From Pseudomonas serbica (GTDB lineage Bacteria; Pseudomonadota; Gammaproteobacteria; Pseudomonadales; Pseudomonadaceae): a stretch of DNA of 64,000 nucleotides. The position numbers and the translations under genes were made by a program. Numbering within the stretch: position 1 is the stretch's first letter; every line of letters starts with the position of its first letter. The stretch lies in the NCBI RefSeq assembly GCF_028823535.1, contig NZ_JAQIYM010000003.1, forward strand, positions 310,001-374,000, in the 5' to 3' direction. A model generated the notes under the pieces. That model made no database searches and had not been told where the DNA came from. It saw only the letters and a program-made list of their open reading frames with translations. Positions 47,875 to 56,180 of this stretch are shown here, piece after piece.

Positions 47875-48198
47875 TGCTATCTCCCTATTGCGGTAGCTGG
47901 ATATAACCTGTCAGTGACCCCTCTCTAATGGATCGACCCCACCAGTCAGATCTTTAGCTGTGGCCCGCGAGAAGGTGGCTGATGCACGCTAATTCCTCGA
48001 TCACAGCTTAGCCGTTGACACGCACGGGCTGGCGCCACACGTCAGGTCCAATGAGCAGCAGTGCCTTGTACCAACACGGATGGAGCCAGGAGCTCATCAC
48101 AAGCGCAAAACCTCGAACATCGGCAACAGAAATTCCATCACTCACGGCATAATGGCACTTCGAAATCACTGATGATTGATCACCACCAAGGATTCTGC
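47875..48198. other. Intergenic region before the EcsC gene
   Basis: No gene seen. CATAAT at 48148-48153 is a possible -10 box for the EcsC gene; no clear -35. Confidence 0.4.
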
Positions 48199-49095
48199 AT
48201 GCCAGCGCTGAGCAAATACGAGAAACACGCACTCAAGGAAATTCACAACTGGAAGGAGCCTGACATTGGCTGGTTCGGCCAGGCGATGAAAGTGATCAAC
48301 CAACCGCTGGACAAAGCCGGCGATCTCCTGTTTAAAACTCCCGGAGTCGGCCCCGCGATCCAGGGCGCAATCGAGGGCCTGACCAGTGTGTGCCACGATG
48401 CGGCGCAGTGGAGCGTAAGATCAGAAGCAATTTTCGAAGAATTTCGTGGCGACGGCCACACCACGGTTAAAGCGCACAAAGACATCCACGATCTGGATCT
48501 GGAGCAAATCGACAAGGTCGTTGGCTTCCTCGGCGCCAAATACAAAGGCATCGCTCTGGTGGAAGGCGCTGGTGCAGGGGCAGTGGGCATTGCCGGCCTT
48601 GCAGTCGATATCCCTGCGCTGATCACACTCAACCTGCGGGCGATCGGCGAGTACGCTGCCTACTACGGTTTTGATACCTCACGTCAGGAGGAGCGACTGT
48701 TCGCCTTCAACGTGCTGGGTCTTGCCTCCTCCCCCACCGACAGCTCCAAAGCGCTCGCCATGGCTCAACTGATCAAGATTTCTCAGGATGTCGCAAAGAA
48801 AGCGACATGGCAGGAGCTGGAGAAAAGCGTGTTTGTGAAGATCATCCAAGAAATTGCCAAAGCGCTGGGCATTCGCCTCACAAAAGCAAAACTCGCACAG
48901 GCCATTCCCGCTGTGGGTGCGGCTGTGGGTGGCGGGTTCAACGCCTACTTCACCATGAAAGTCTGCGACGCGGCCTTCTACCTTTATCGGGAGCGTTTCC
49001 TGGCGAACAAGTATGGCCCCGAAGTAATTGAGGTTACAGTAAAACCCGCGAGCGACTATGACCCACACTACACGGAAGAGTCTCAAGCGGTGTAA
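48199..49095 (+). CDS. EcsC family protein
   Basis: The 298-residue protein starts MPALSKYEKHALKEIHNW, with AAGGA before the ATG. It matches the EcsC family (PF12787), named after a Bacillus protein and often found near lipid- or membrane-remodelling genes. Characteristic features are the GAGAGAVGIAGLAVDIPALI segment (about 122-141) and IGEYAAYYGFD after it. A second glycine-rich segment is AVGAAVGGGFNAYFT (about 240-254). A terminator follows. It lies 1 kb upstream of the dynamin-like operon in the same orientation. The molecular function is unknown. Confidence 0.85.
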   Translation: MPALSKYEKHALKEIHNWKEPDIGWFGQAMKVINQPLDKAGDLLFKTPGVGPAIQGAIEGLTSVCHDAAQWSVRSEAIFEEFRGDGHTTVKAHKDIHDLDLEQIDKVVGFLGAKYKGIALVEGAGAGAVGIAGLAVDIPALITLNLRAIGEYAAYYGFDTSRQEERLFAFNVLGLASSPTDSSKALAMAQLIKISQDVAKKATWQELEKSVFVKIIQEIAKALGIRLTKAKLAQAIPAVGAAVGGGFNAYFTMKVCDAAFYLYRERFLANKYGPEVIEVTVKPASDYDPHYTEESQAV

Positions 49096-49131
49096 GGAGG
49101 CAGCAATGCTGAAACAAGCGGGCTGCTGAAT

Positions 49132-49172
49132 AAAGGCCTGGGATTCGCTAAGGTCCCAGGCCTTTATTTTTT
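49132..49172 (+). terminator. EcsC gene terminator
   Basis: AAAGGCCTGGGA/TCCCAGGCCTTT with a short loop and a T6 tail. Confidence 0.92.
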
Positions 49173-49223
49173 GTCTGCTTGGGTCGGACGGCAGCCTGCC
49201 CCCAGGCTCACCTTCCCTTCCCG

Positions 49224-49505
49224 CTAGTCTTGGCAGAACTTCCTTTGGTAATGACGTCGCATTGCCTCCAGAATTGCCGCCTGATGAGTTTCAGCCCAGG
49301 CATCGCCCCAATCGCCATTCGAGAAGATCAGGTCCATTTTCAAAGAGTCAGGTCGTTTTTCAAGCGCTCGCTTGTTAACGAACCGCTGGCGCTTCTCGTT
49401 GTAGGGCAGGTTGCCATACTCCGAGTTGATGCTGCGCGAGACAAGCGCGAGATTGCCGAAGTGATCCAACCAAGCTTTCGAGAGTGCGCAGGGCTGCTGA
49501 TGAGG
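49224..49505 (-). pseudogene. C-terminal fragment of a DUF262/DUF1524-type HNH protein
   Basis: The frame reads KAWLDHFGNLALVSRSINSE and ends NEKRQRFVNKRALEKRPDSL..YQRKFCQD. The H-x-GNL...N..YGN-P...K pattern is typical of the extreme C-terminus of DUF1524 HNH nuclease domains (GmrSD/DUF262 type). No upstream coding continues in frame, so only the tail survives. It is probably a remnant of a former restriction-like gene in the island. Confidence 0.6.
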
Positions 49506-50158
49506 GGATGAAAGTCACTGAATCGCGACTTCACGTTCGGCAACCGTTCGAAGCCAGCACCCACGGCAAGCAACACTTTCTTAGGGCCTGCACCAGCAGG
49601 AATTCAGACCAGCACGCTCGTTGAAATTGACGCTGACAGAACCGTACATCTAGAGGGTCGCACGCAGCGATGCGCCTTGTTCGGCCAACCGCGTCAACAC
49701 CTGCATCACGGTGCAGTGGATGCGGAAGCCAGCATTCTCGATGGACTGCGAGTCGACCTCGACTGTGGGTAGCGGGGCCTTACTTTACGAACGCGGGTTC
49801 CAATATTGACTTCTTGATCATTGCATCATTCCTTGAGCAAGTCCTGGACGGACGTGATGAGCTGTTTTGTAAATCATTGCGAGCGTCGAAATGAGCGCTG
49901 CAGACAGCAAGATCCCTCGGAGGGTGGGCGCGGCATAATGCCACCACTTCCAAGTCAGACTCCACATCCCCTGCTCCGGACCGTTGCTCTAACTTGCATC
50001 TAATGGATTCCGCCCAGCGTCCGATAACGCTTGAGGGGAGATCGGGCCATGCAGCAAAGTTTGTGGCTATATGACATCATTGGTCTGACCCTAAAATTCC
50101 GCGGCGCACAGAAGCGCTGCCTAGACAGTGATGCGAATGCGACAGGAGACGCAGACCG
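49506..50158. other. Gene-poor stretch before the dynamin operon
   Basis: About 650 bases in which I find no convincing gene; the short frames lack ribosome-binding sites and family features. It may hold decayed coding sequence and the promoter of the operon that follows. Confidence 0.5.
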
Positions 50159-51025
50159 ATGGATCGAGCAGAACGAATCGAGGCGTTTGAAGCGAAGTAC
50201 CAGCTTTTCGCCAGCCAGCGCAGCGATGCCGCCCCAGCCAAGCCTCGCATTGCCGCTTGGGGCCTTGTGAAAGCAGGGAAAAGCTCTCTGCTCAACATGC
50301 TGAGCGGGCATGCCAGCGATGAGCATTTCCAAACCGGAGACATCCGCACCACCCGTATCAATCAAGCACTGGAGCTTGATGACTACGTGCTTGTCGATAC
50401 CCCAGGCCTGGGTTTCGACGCAGACGATACCCAGCAGGCAAACCAGGGTCTCGATAAAGCCGATGTTGTGCTCTTCGTCCACGCCCCCCCTGGCGAGTTG
50501 GACGTGGAGGAAGTAGCACTGCTAGATCAACTGCGCAATGCATATGGTGACGAGGTTGGCGAGCGCGTAGTGCTGGTGATCAGCCAACTGGACAAGCTTC
50601 AGGACGCCGACCTTGCCGAGGTGCGGCAAACGATCGAACGTCAGGCCTTGATCCATCTCGGCACAAAGCCCGAATGCTTCGTCATCTCCAGCACCCGCTT
50701 CAAAAGTGGTGTTGAGAAGAACAAAGAAGGGCTGTGCATCAAAAGCGGAATTCCGCAATTGGCGCAGCATCTGCAAACCCTTTCGAAAAGCCTCAATCAC
50801 TCGCTGGAAGAAGCCCGGCAAAAGCGGCTTGCGCGCCGGGCACTCGAGCTCTGCGAAAGTATCGACGTGGCAATAGAACAGGAAATCAAACTGATCGAGC
50901 AGGTTACCCAGCCGTATGTGGTGAAAGCCAAAGCGTTCATTGAGCTCATTGACGGCGCTAGGCGGACGTTCAAAACCCATACGTCCGACATGCAAAAAGC
51001 TCGCAAAAAACTCGACAGCCTCTAA
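50159..51025 (+). CDS. Small dynamin-operon GTPase
   Basis: The 288-residue soluble protein has a GTPase domain (about 30-195). G1 is GLVKAGKSS (35-43) and a switch-I Thr lies in DIRTTRIN (61-68). G3 is DTPG (80-83) and a variant G4 reads SQLDK (142-146). A helical tail (about 210-288) follows. GLVKAGKSS is typical of dynamin-related and IRG-like GTPases. AGGAGA precedes the ATG. It heads a five-gene operon; the next gene starts 15 bases later. It may correspond to the smaller partner in LeoBC-type systems, an inference only. Confidence 0.85.
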   Translation: MDRAERIEAFEAKYQLFASQRSDAAPAKPRIAAWGLVKAGKSSLLNMLSGHASDEHFQTGDIRTTRINQALELDDYVLVDTPGLGFDADDTQQANQGLDKADVVLFVHAPPGELDVEEVALLDQLRNAYGDEVGERVVLVISQLDKLQDADLAEVRQTIERQALIHLGTKPECFVISSTRFKSGVEKNKEGLCIKSGIPQLAQHLQTLSKSLNHSLEEARQKRLARRALELCESIDVAIEQEIKLIEQVTQPYVVKAKAFIELIDGARRTFKTHTSDMQKARKKLDSL

Positions 51026-51040
51026 GTAAGGAGACTTGCA

Positions 51041-51634
51041 ATGCCTCTACCCTGGTTAATCGGCATTGCGGCAGTCGCTGCCGTTACCGCCATTGCCAAA
51101 GCTGTTTCTGACGACAGCCCTTCGTCCTCAAGCAGCACGACGACCTACGACGATAGCGAGCGGCGCCAACAAGAGCAGGAAGCCAAGCGCAAACGCGATC
51201 ACGAGAAGCTCAAGACCCGGGTCCAATCGCTTGCGAGCGAGCGGCGTGAACAGCTCAAAGCCGAGCTCAGAGGGGCCGCCTCTGCGCTGGCATCCTCATC
51301 GGACAAGCATAACCCTGCATCCGAAAGCTTGAGCAAAATGACCCGATTGACGCTCGATGGCGTGACGGGGGATCAGCTCGAACAACGCATCAGCAGCACC
51401 GCGTCCTCTACGTCGAGCTATGCCAAGACGGTCAAAGCCATTCTGCAGGCGTCCCACGCGATGGAAAGTGGGCACATCATTCAATTCATACAAGGTGTGA
51501 ACCTGCTTGAGACGGTGAGTGCGACTGCCGATGCGTCCCCCAGCGACCATGCCGCGCTCGCCCAAGCGCAGGCCGCGCAGCAACGCATCGAGCGGCTGCA
51601 GCAACTGAAACGTCAACTTTATTCTCAGGCGTAA
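51041..51634 (+). CDS. Membrane-anchored coiled-coil protein of the dynamin operon
   Basis: The 197 residues have an N-terminal membrane helix (about 4-22, LIGIAAVAAVTAIAKAV) and a Ser/Thr linker (28-36). A very charged coiled-coil (about 41-85) and a helical Ala/Ser-rich remainder follow. I recognise no family. AAGGAGA lies seven bases before the ATG. It sits between two GTPase genes with gaps of 15 and 7 bases. A role as a membrane anchor or adaptor for the GTPases is inferred from context. Confidence 0.8.
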   Translation: MPLPWLIGIAAVAAVTAIAKAVSDDSPSSSSSTTTYDDSERRQQEQEAKRKRDHEKLKTRVQSLASERREQLKAELRGAASALASSSDKHNPASESLSKMTRLTLDGVTGDQLEQRISSTASSTSSYAKTVKAILQASHAMESGHIIQFIQGVNLLETVSATADASPSDHAALAQAQAAQQRIERLQQLKRQLYSQA

Positions 51635-51641
51635 TCTAATA

Positions 51642-53405
51642 ATGAGCACCCTTACTCGCGATGAGTTGATACAGGTTTTTGAGCAATTGCAGGGGCAATT
51701 CTCCAGTAAGAAACAGGACCTTGCGCATACCCAGAAGCGCTTCGATGCGTTACGCACGGGCTTTGTGGAGCAGATGCTCCAGAACACAGAGCGCATGACC
51801 ACCACGGTCAGCAAGCACAACCCACTAGGAAAGGGGGCAGCTCAGCTGGCCCAGCGCCTGACAGATCAATTCACTGTTTGGGAAAAGCGCGCACAGAATC
51901 GCGCGAGCGGCGCAGCGTTTCGCGAAAATTTCAACGACTCCTTGCTGGTGTTCGTGTATGGCAAGGTCAAGTCGGGAAAAAGCTCGCTGGGTAACTATGT
52001 GGCCTGGGGGCACAGCGAACCCTCCGCTCAACTGAAAGACCAAGCCGCCCTGAAACCCGCTTACTTCTCCCACGACCGTACCAATGTCGCCAGCGGCGAT
52101 GCGGAGGGCGAGGCTTGCCGCACAGAGCAGTTCAGAGTCGGTGCCACCGAGGCCACCAGCTCGATCCAGGGATTCAAGTTGCCGGGGTTCACTTGGGTAG
52201 ATTCGCCTGGACTTCACTCGACCAATGCCGCGAATGGTGACCTTGCGCGCAAGTATGTCGATCAAGCGGACTTGATCCTCTACACCATGAACTCACAGGC
52301 CCCGGGCCGCAGCTCCGATATGAGTGAAGTCAGCACCCTGTTGAGCGGCCAACGCTCGCTGATGGTTCTGCTGACCGGCAGCGATATCACCGAAGAAGAT
52401 GAAGACAACGATGGGCAAGTAATCACCGACGTGTTGATGAAGCCCAAAGACACTCAGCAACGTCAAATCAAGGAAGTCACAGGCAACCTGGTGGCGATGC
52501 AGCATGATGTAGTGGAGAAGATCAGCATTCTGCCCATCTCTACCCGCTTCGCTGAAAAGCACCCTTCGCACTTGCAGGAAAGTGGCCTGGGCACGCTGTT
52601 CCATACACTTAAAACCCTGTCTCAAGGCCAAGGTCTACAACTCAAACTGAACACTCCACTGAACAACCTGCGCAAGGCCGTGGGGGAAACCGGCGAAGAC
52701 CTGAGCCTCATCAACGAACTGACCGAGTCGTTCGAGCAACGGATCCAGGATCAGGACCAGGCAGTAGAGCGAGAATTGCGGATACTGGGCCAGAAAGGCA
52801 CGACCCAAATGCGTAGTTTCGTCAATCAATTGTTCAATGGCCCTCGTCCTGCCAACGTGCAAGCTCAGCTGCAAGAACAGTTGCGCAAGGTTGTCGGCCA
52901 ACTGACCCGTGAGGCGATGCAGACCATCGGCGAAACTCAGCAGAATGCGCTGCAACGCGCCTTCGACACGAGCCGCCTTGGCGCCATTCCGGAATATCGG
53001 GAAGTCACGGTCGAGAAGGAGTACATGAGCGGTACCCGAAGCAGCACAAAAACGGCGTGGGGTGCGGGAGGGGCCGTGCTCGGTGGCGTCGTCGGCTTCC
53101 TCGTCGGCGGCCCCGCAGGCGCCATGGCAGGGGCCTCCCTGGGCAGTTCTGCCAGCATGATCGGGCGAAACGCCGAGGCCATCTTCGCAAAACACGATGT
53201 GATCGTCGGAGACAATCAGGAAGAACAACGCCAGATCGCTATTGAGCAATACGCGAATGCACTACCTACCTACCTGAACGAACAGGTCAAGAGTATTTAT
53301 GAGCCGCTACGAAACTCCATGCTCGAGTACTGCCAGGTTCTGACCATCGAAATGCAGCGCCTGCGCCAGGCACTCAATACCCTTGAAACGAGCACCGTGC
53401 AATGA
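51642..53405 (+). CDS. Dynamin-like GTPase with glycine-zipper segment
   Basis: The 587 residues start with a helical region (1-95) and a GTPase domain (about 100-330). G1 is GKVKSGKSS (107-115), G3 is DSPG (187-190) and a G4-like TGSD lies at 245-248. A long helical stalk (about 350-465) follows. A Gly/Ala zipper (about 470-500, GAGGAVLGGVVGFLVGGPAG) could insert into membranes, and a C-terminal helix ends the protein. This layout, GTPase-helices-membrane paddle-helices, fits bacterial dynamin-like proteins such as LeoA. It overlaps the next gene by ATGA. Confidence 0.87.
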   Translation: MSTLTRDELIQVFEQLQGQFSSKKQDLAHTQKRFDALRTGFVEQMLQNTERMTTTVSKHNPLGKGAAQLAQRLTDQFTVWEKRAQNRASGAAFRENFNDSLLVFVYGKVKSGKSSLGNYVAWGHSEPSAQLKDQAALKPAYFSHDRTNVASGDAEGEACRTEQFRVGATEATSSIQGFKLPGFTWVDSPGLHSTNAANGDLARKYVDQADLILYTMNSQAPGRSSDMSEVSTLLSGQRSLMVLLTGSDITEEDEDNDGQVITDVLMKPKDTQQRQIKEVTGNLVAMQHDVVEKISILPISTRFAEKHPSHLQESGLGTLFHTLKTLSQGQGLQLKLNTPLNNLRKAVGETGEDLSLINELTESFEQRIQDQDQAVERELRILGQKGTTQMRSFVNQLFNGPRPANVQAQLQEQLRKVVGQLTREAMQTIGETQQNALQRAFDTSRLGAIPEYREVTVEKEYMSGTRSSTKTAWGAGGAVLGGVVGFLVGGPAGAMAGASLGSSASMIGRNAEAIFAKHDVIVGDNQEEQRQIAIEQYANALPTYLNEQVKSIYEPLRNSMLEYCQVLTIEMQRLRQALNTLETSTVQ

Positions 53406-55036
53406 CAAAACCAGGTCCAATGACACAGCTGCTGGCCCTCTATGACGAAGTAGATGCCCTGTGTGAAACCTACAACCCGAACGCTGTCGCCAGCATTCGT
53501 GAATTGAGCCGGGCCAAAAAGGCCCAGGCCGGCGCAACCATTATGGTTTATGGTGTTTATAACGCGGGTAAAAGCACGTTGATCAACGCGCTGCTCGGCC
53601 AGGAACTGGCCGCGGTGGCTGATGTACCTGAGACCGCTCGAGTGCAGGGCTATCGTTGGGGTGATTTCGAAGTGCTCGATACGCCCGGTATCGACGCACC
53701 ACTCGAGCACGAAGAAATCACTCGCGAACAGCTGATTCAGTCGGATGTCGTGATCTTCGTGGTCAACCCACTCGGCGTCGTTGAGGAAGAGAAGACCCTC
53801 GATGTACTGCTTGAGCTGGTGCTTGCAGGGAAGATGATCTTCTTGGTGCTCAACTGCAAAAATCGTTTCGACCCGATCGACCTTGAACGTATCAAAGATG
53901 AACTCCGACAGCGTATCCAGCTAAAAGCTGGCACTCAGCAAGTGCTGAATCACATCCCGATCGTCGAGGTCAATGCCCGCTCTGCGCTCAAGGCAAAGCA
54001 GGAGAACAAACAGAACTTGCTGAACAGCTCGGGCTTCCCGAAATTCGAGAGCGCGCTGGCCGAGTTCTTCGCATCGGTCCAACAGAAGGCAATCGTTGCA
54101 CGCGTCGCCACTGAAATGCGCGGTTTCATTCAGGCGACTGTGGACGCATTGGATGAAAAGCAAGACCAGGCTTCGATCAAGCGCCTGGATACCTTCTACG
54201 CAGAAATCGCTCGTCGCGAAATCGATATCCGCCGGGGCTTGAAATCGCTGATAGAAGCCAAGGCTGCCTTTATCAGCAAGAGCACCGTCAATGCGCTGCA
54301 CCTGAGCAGTGAGGGCGCTCAAGGCAAGATCGAACAACTCATCGGCCATGCTAATCACCAGGTATGCACGGAGCTTGAAGAAGCCCTCACTCGCCTGGGC
54401 CTGGACGCATCCGAAATGCTCGACGAGGTCATCCGGGAAGTTCGGGTGCAGCCGCAGTCCTTCACTAGCCAAGTTGCGCCGGACCTCGAAGCGCAAGCCG
54501 GTCACACGGATCAACTGCCTTCATCGCCCGGTATCGATATGTCACTGCTCGAATCGGGTGTACGCCAGGCAGGCAGCGTGCTGAAGGCCGAACACGTGGT
54601 CAGCGTGATGAAGGTCGGCAAAGAGTGGCTGCCTACCCTCTTCAAGGGGATCGGACCAGCCACGATGGGCAAGGTCGCAGAACAGATTGTCGGTAAGGTC
54701 ATCCCGGTCATCGGCATTGCCTTGCAGGTCGGCAGCACGCTGTATTCAACTTTCGCGGGCGACCCTGAGCAACAGCGGTTGAATGAGCAAGCCAAGCGAG
54801 AAGCCCAAGAGCGCGAGCGTCGCGACCAGGCCATCCAGGCTTTCGGTGAAGAAACAGCCTGGGAGTTCTCACAATCGCTGAACGCTATGGTCGAGACACA
54901 CCTGAAAACCAGCTTCGCAGAGATAAAAGAAAAACTGCAAAGCCTGCGAGGCAGCCTCAGCCAGAATCAGCGCCGCCTCAGCGAGGATCGTGAGCGCCTG
55001 GTTCAATGCCAGGCTGCCATGGATGAATATGCCTGA
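53402..55036 (+). CDS. Dynamin-like GTPase, second large member
   Basis: The 544 residues have G1 GVYNAGKST (51-59), a switch-I Thr in PETARV (76-81), G3 DTPG (93-96) and a G4-like NCKNRFD (151-157). A helical bundle follows (about 210-400). A hydrophobic segment (about 425-450, VIPVIGIALQVGSTLYSTF) precedes a charged coiled-coil (about 455-544). This is a membrane-acting dynamin-like architecture, distinct in sequence from the preceding GTPase. Such proteins often work as unequal pairs. The start overlaps the upstream stop and its end overlaps the YkgJ-like gene. Confidence 0.87.
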   Translation: MTKPGPMTQLLALYDEVDALCETYNPNAVASIRELSRAKKAQAGATIMVYGVYNAGKSTLINALLGQELAAVADVPETARVQGYRWGDFEVLDTPGIDAPLEHEEITREQLIQSDVVIFVVNPLGVVEEEKTLDVLLELVLAGKMIFLVLNCKNRFDPIDLERIKDELRQRIQLKAGTQQVLNHIPIVEVNARSALKAKQENKQNLLNSSGFPKFESALAEFFASVQQKAIVARVATEMRGFIQATVDALDEKQDQASIKRLDTFYAEIARREIDIRRGLKSLIEAKAAFISKSTVNALHLSSEGAQGKIEQLIGHANHQVCTELEEALTRLGLDASEMLDEVIREVRVQPQSFTSQVAPDLEAQAGHTDQLPSSPGIDMSLLESGVRQAGSVLKAEHVVSVMKVGKEWLPTLFKGIGPATMGKVAEQIVGKVIPVIGIALQVGSTLYSTFAGDPEQQRLNEQAKREAQERERRDQAIQAFGEETAWEFSQSLNAMVETHLKTSFAEIKEKLQSLRGSLSQNQRRLSEDRERLVQCQAAMDEYA

Positions 55037-55334
55037 CACCCATCAGGCATTCGCCTGCAGCCGGTGCATGGAATGCTGCCGCAGTGTTCACCTGCTTTCT
55101 GAAACCGCCGCGATGGACCGCGGCGATGGTGTATGCCGGCACCTGGATGAGGTGAATAAAGGGTGTCGCATCTATGACCAGCGGCCAGACATTTGCCGCA
55201 TCGATCGGCAGTACGCACTCCACTATCAGCAAGCAATGAGGTGGGAAACGTTCGTCAGACTGAATGAGGAGGGGTGTAAGCAATTACAGGCGCTGGCTGG
55301 CAGCGAAACAATCGGAGCAGTGCCTGCAGCTTGA
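55029..55334 (+). CDS. YkgJ-like cysteine-cluster protein
   Basis: The 101 residues begin MPDTHQAFACSRCMECCRSV. They carry CxxCxxCC near the N-terminus and further cysteines in CRHLD, GCRIYDQRPDICR and GCKQL. This matches the YkgJ/UPF0153 family, a predicted zinc- or iron-binding fold often annotated as Fe-S oxidoreductase. The ATG (or one two codons upstream) lies within the last codons of the preceding GTPase gene, so the gene belongs to the operon. A redox or metal role beside dynamins is unexplained. Confidence 0.85.
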   Translation: MPDTHQAFACSRCMECCRSVHLLSETAAMDRGDGVCRHLDEVNKGCRIYDQRPDICRIDRQYALHYQQAMRWETFVRLNEEGCKQLQALAGSETIGAVPAA

Positions 55335-56180
55335 GAAACACTGTTACGAACCTGAGTCTGCCAATCATCGCGCTGAAGATTCGTCAGGCTGGATGTAAAG
55401 GTCTCCGTGAATGTGGCCGAAACAATTGCTGCGCTGGAGAAAATCGCTCCAGGGGCTGTGTCCCATATATGAGTAGGCGCCCAACGAACACCACCCGCGG
55501 CTGCCACTGGAAGGATGGATTGTTCCAGGAACGATGAAACACTTTCGCTGATAGTCCGTCTGATAATGTCGGCATAAGGTTCACGCCAACACATCAAATC
55601 GATCACTGCACCAGGTGACGTGAGCCAGTCCTGCTCAACGAGGAACTCAATCCCCCGGACGCACAAGTTTTGCTGCTAACTGAATGAAATACTGGTTCAG
55701 ACCAATGCTTTCATTGAGCGAGCGACGATCCATTTTCGTATAGAAATTGGCATTGATGTAACCGGCGAACGGAGCCACAGCCACTGCGCCAAGCGGGAAA
55801 AAGCAGTACAGCAAACCTTGGTCGACAGAGGCATCCAAGCGCACCACAACGATAATACGTGCCAAACCCTGCCAGTCTTGCCACTTAGCAGGTAGCTCTC
55901 CCTTGCCGACGCTGTCGTCGAGTTGCTGGCGAAACCCGACGGCGCCAATATCTGCACCCAGGAAGAGTTGAAGCGGTGTCTGCGACGCGCACAACCACTC
56001 AACCTGATCGAGGACGGATGTTCTTGCTTGCGCAGAGTCCAGCGGTACGAACAACCGATGCGAATCCTTCGGACATGAACCTCGGGATCAACCCCGGACG
56101 ATCCTCTGCAACAACAGGCGACCAGGCAGGCGGTGTCATATCACCGCCAGATCTGTGCATGCAGGATATGGAACAAGTAT
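55226..56180 (-). pseudogene. Fragment of a large sacsin-like ATP-binding protein
   Basis: Pieces in shifted frames read like one internal segment of the large sacsin/HSP90-type ATPase family. In order they are WSPVVAEDRPGLIPRFMSEG (about 56060-56140), PLDSAQARTSVLDQVEWL to NFYTKMDRRSLNESIGLN (55660-56045) and EQDWLTSPGAVIDLMCWREP onward (to about 55260). Frameshifts fall near 56045 and 55660. Neither the ATP-binding start nor the C-terminal domains are present. The call rests on pattern memory; it could be another large helicase- or nuclease-linked protein. Confidence 0.5.

Noticed and set aside
48008..48232. 74-codon minus-strand frame before the EcsC gene
   Set aside because: It overlaps the EcsC start, has no convincing ribosome-binding site, and its product suggests no family.
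49670..49894. 74-codon plus-strand frame in the gene-poor stretch
   Set aside because: No ribosome-binding site and low-complexity composition; probably noise or a decayed gene.
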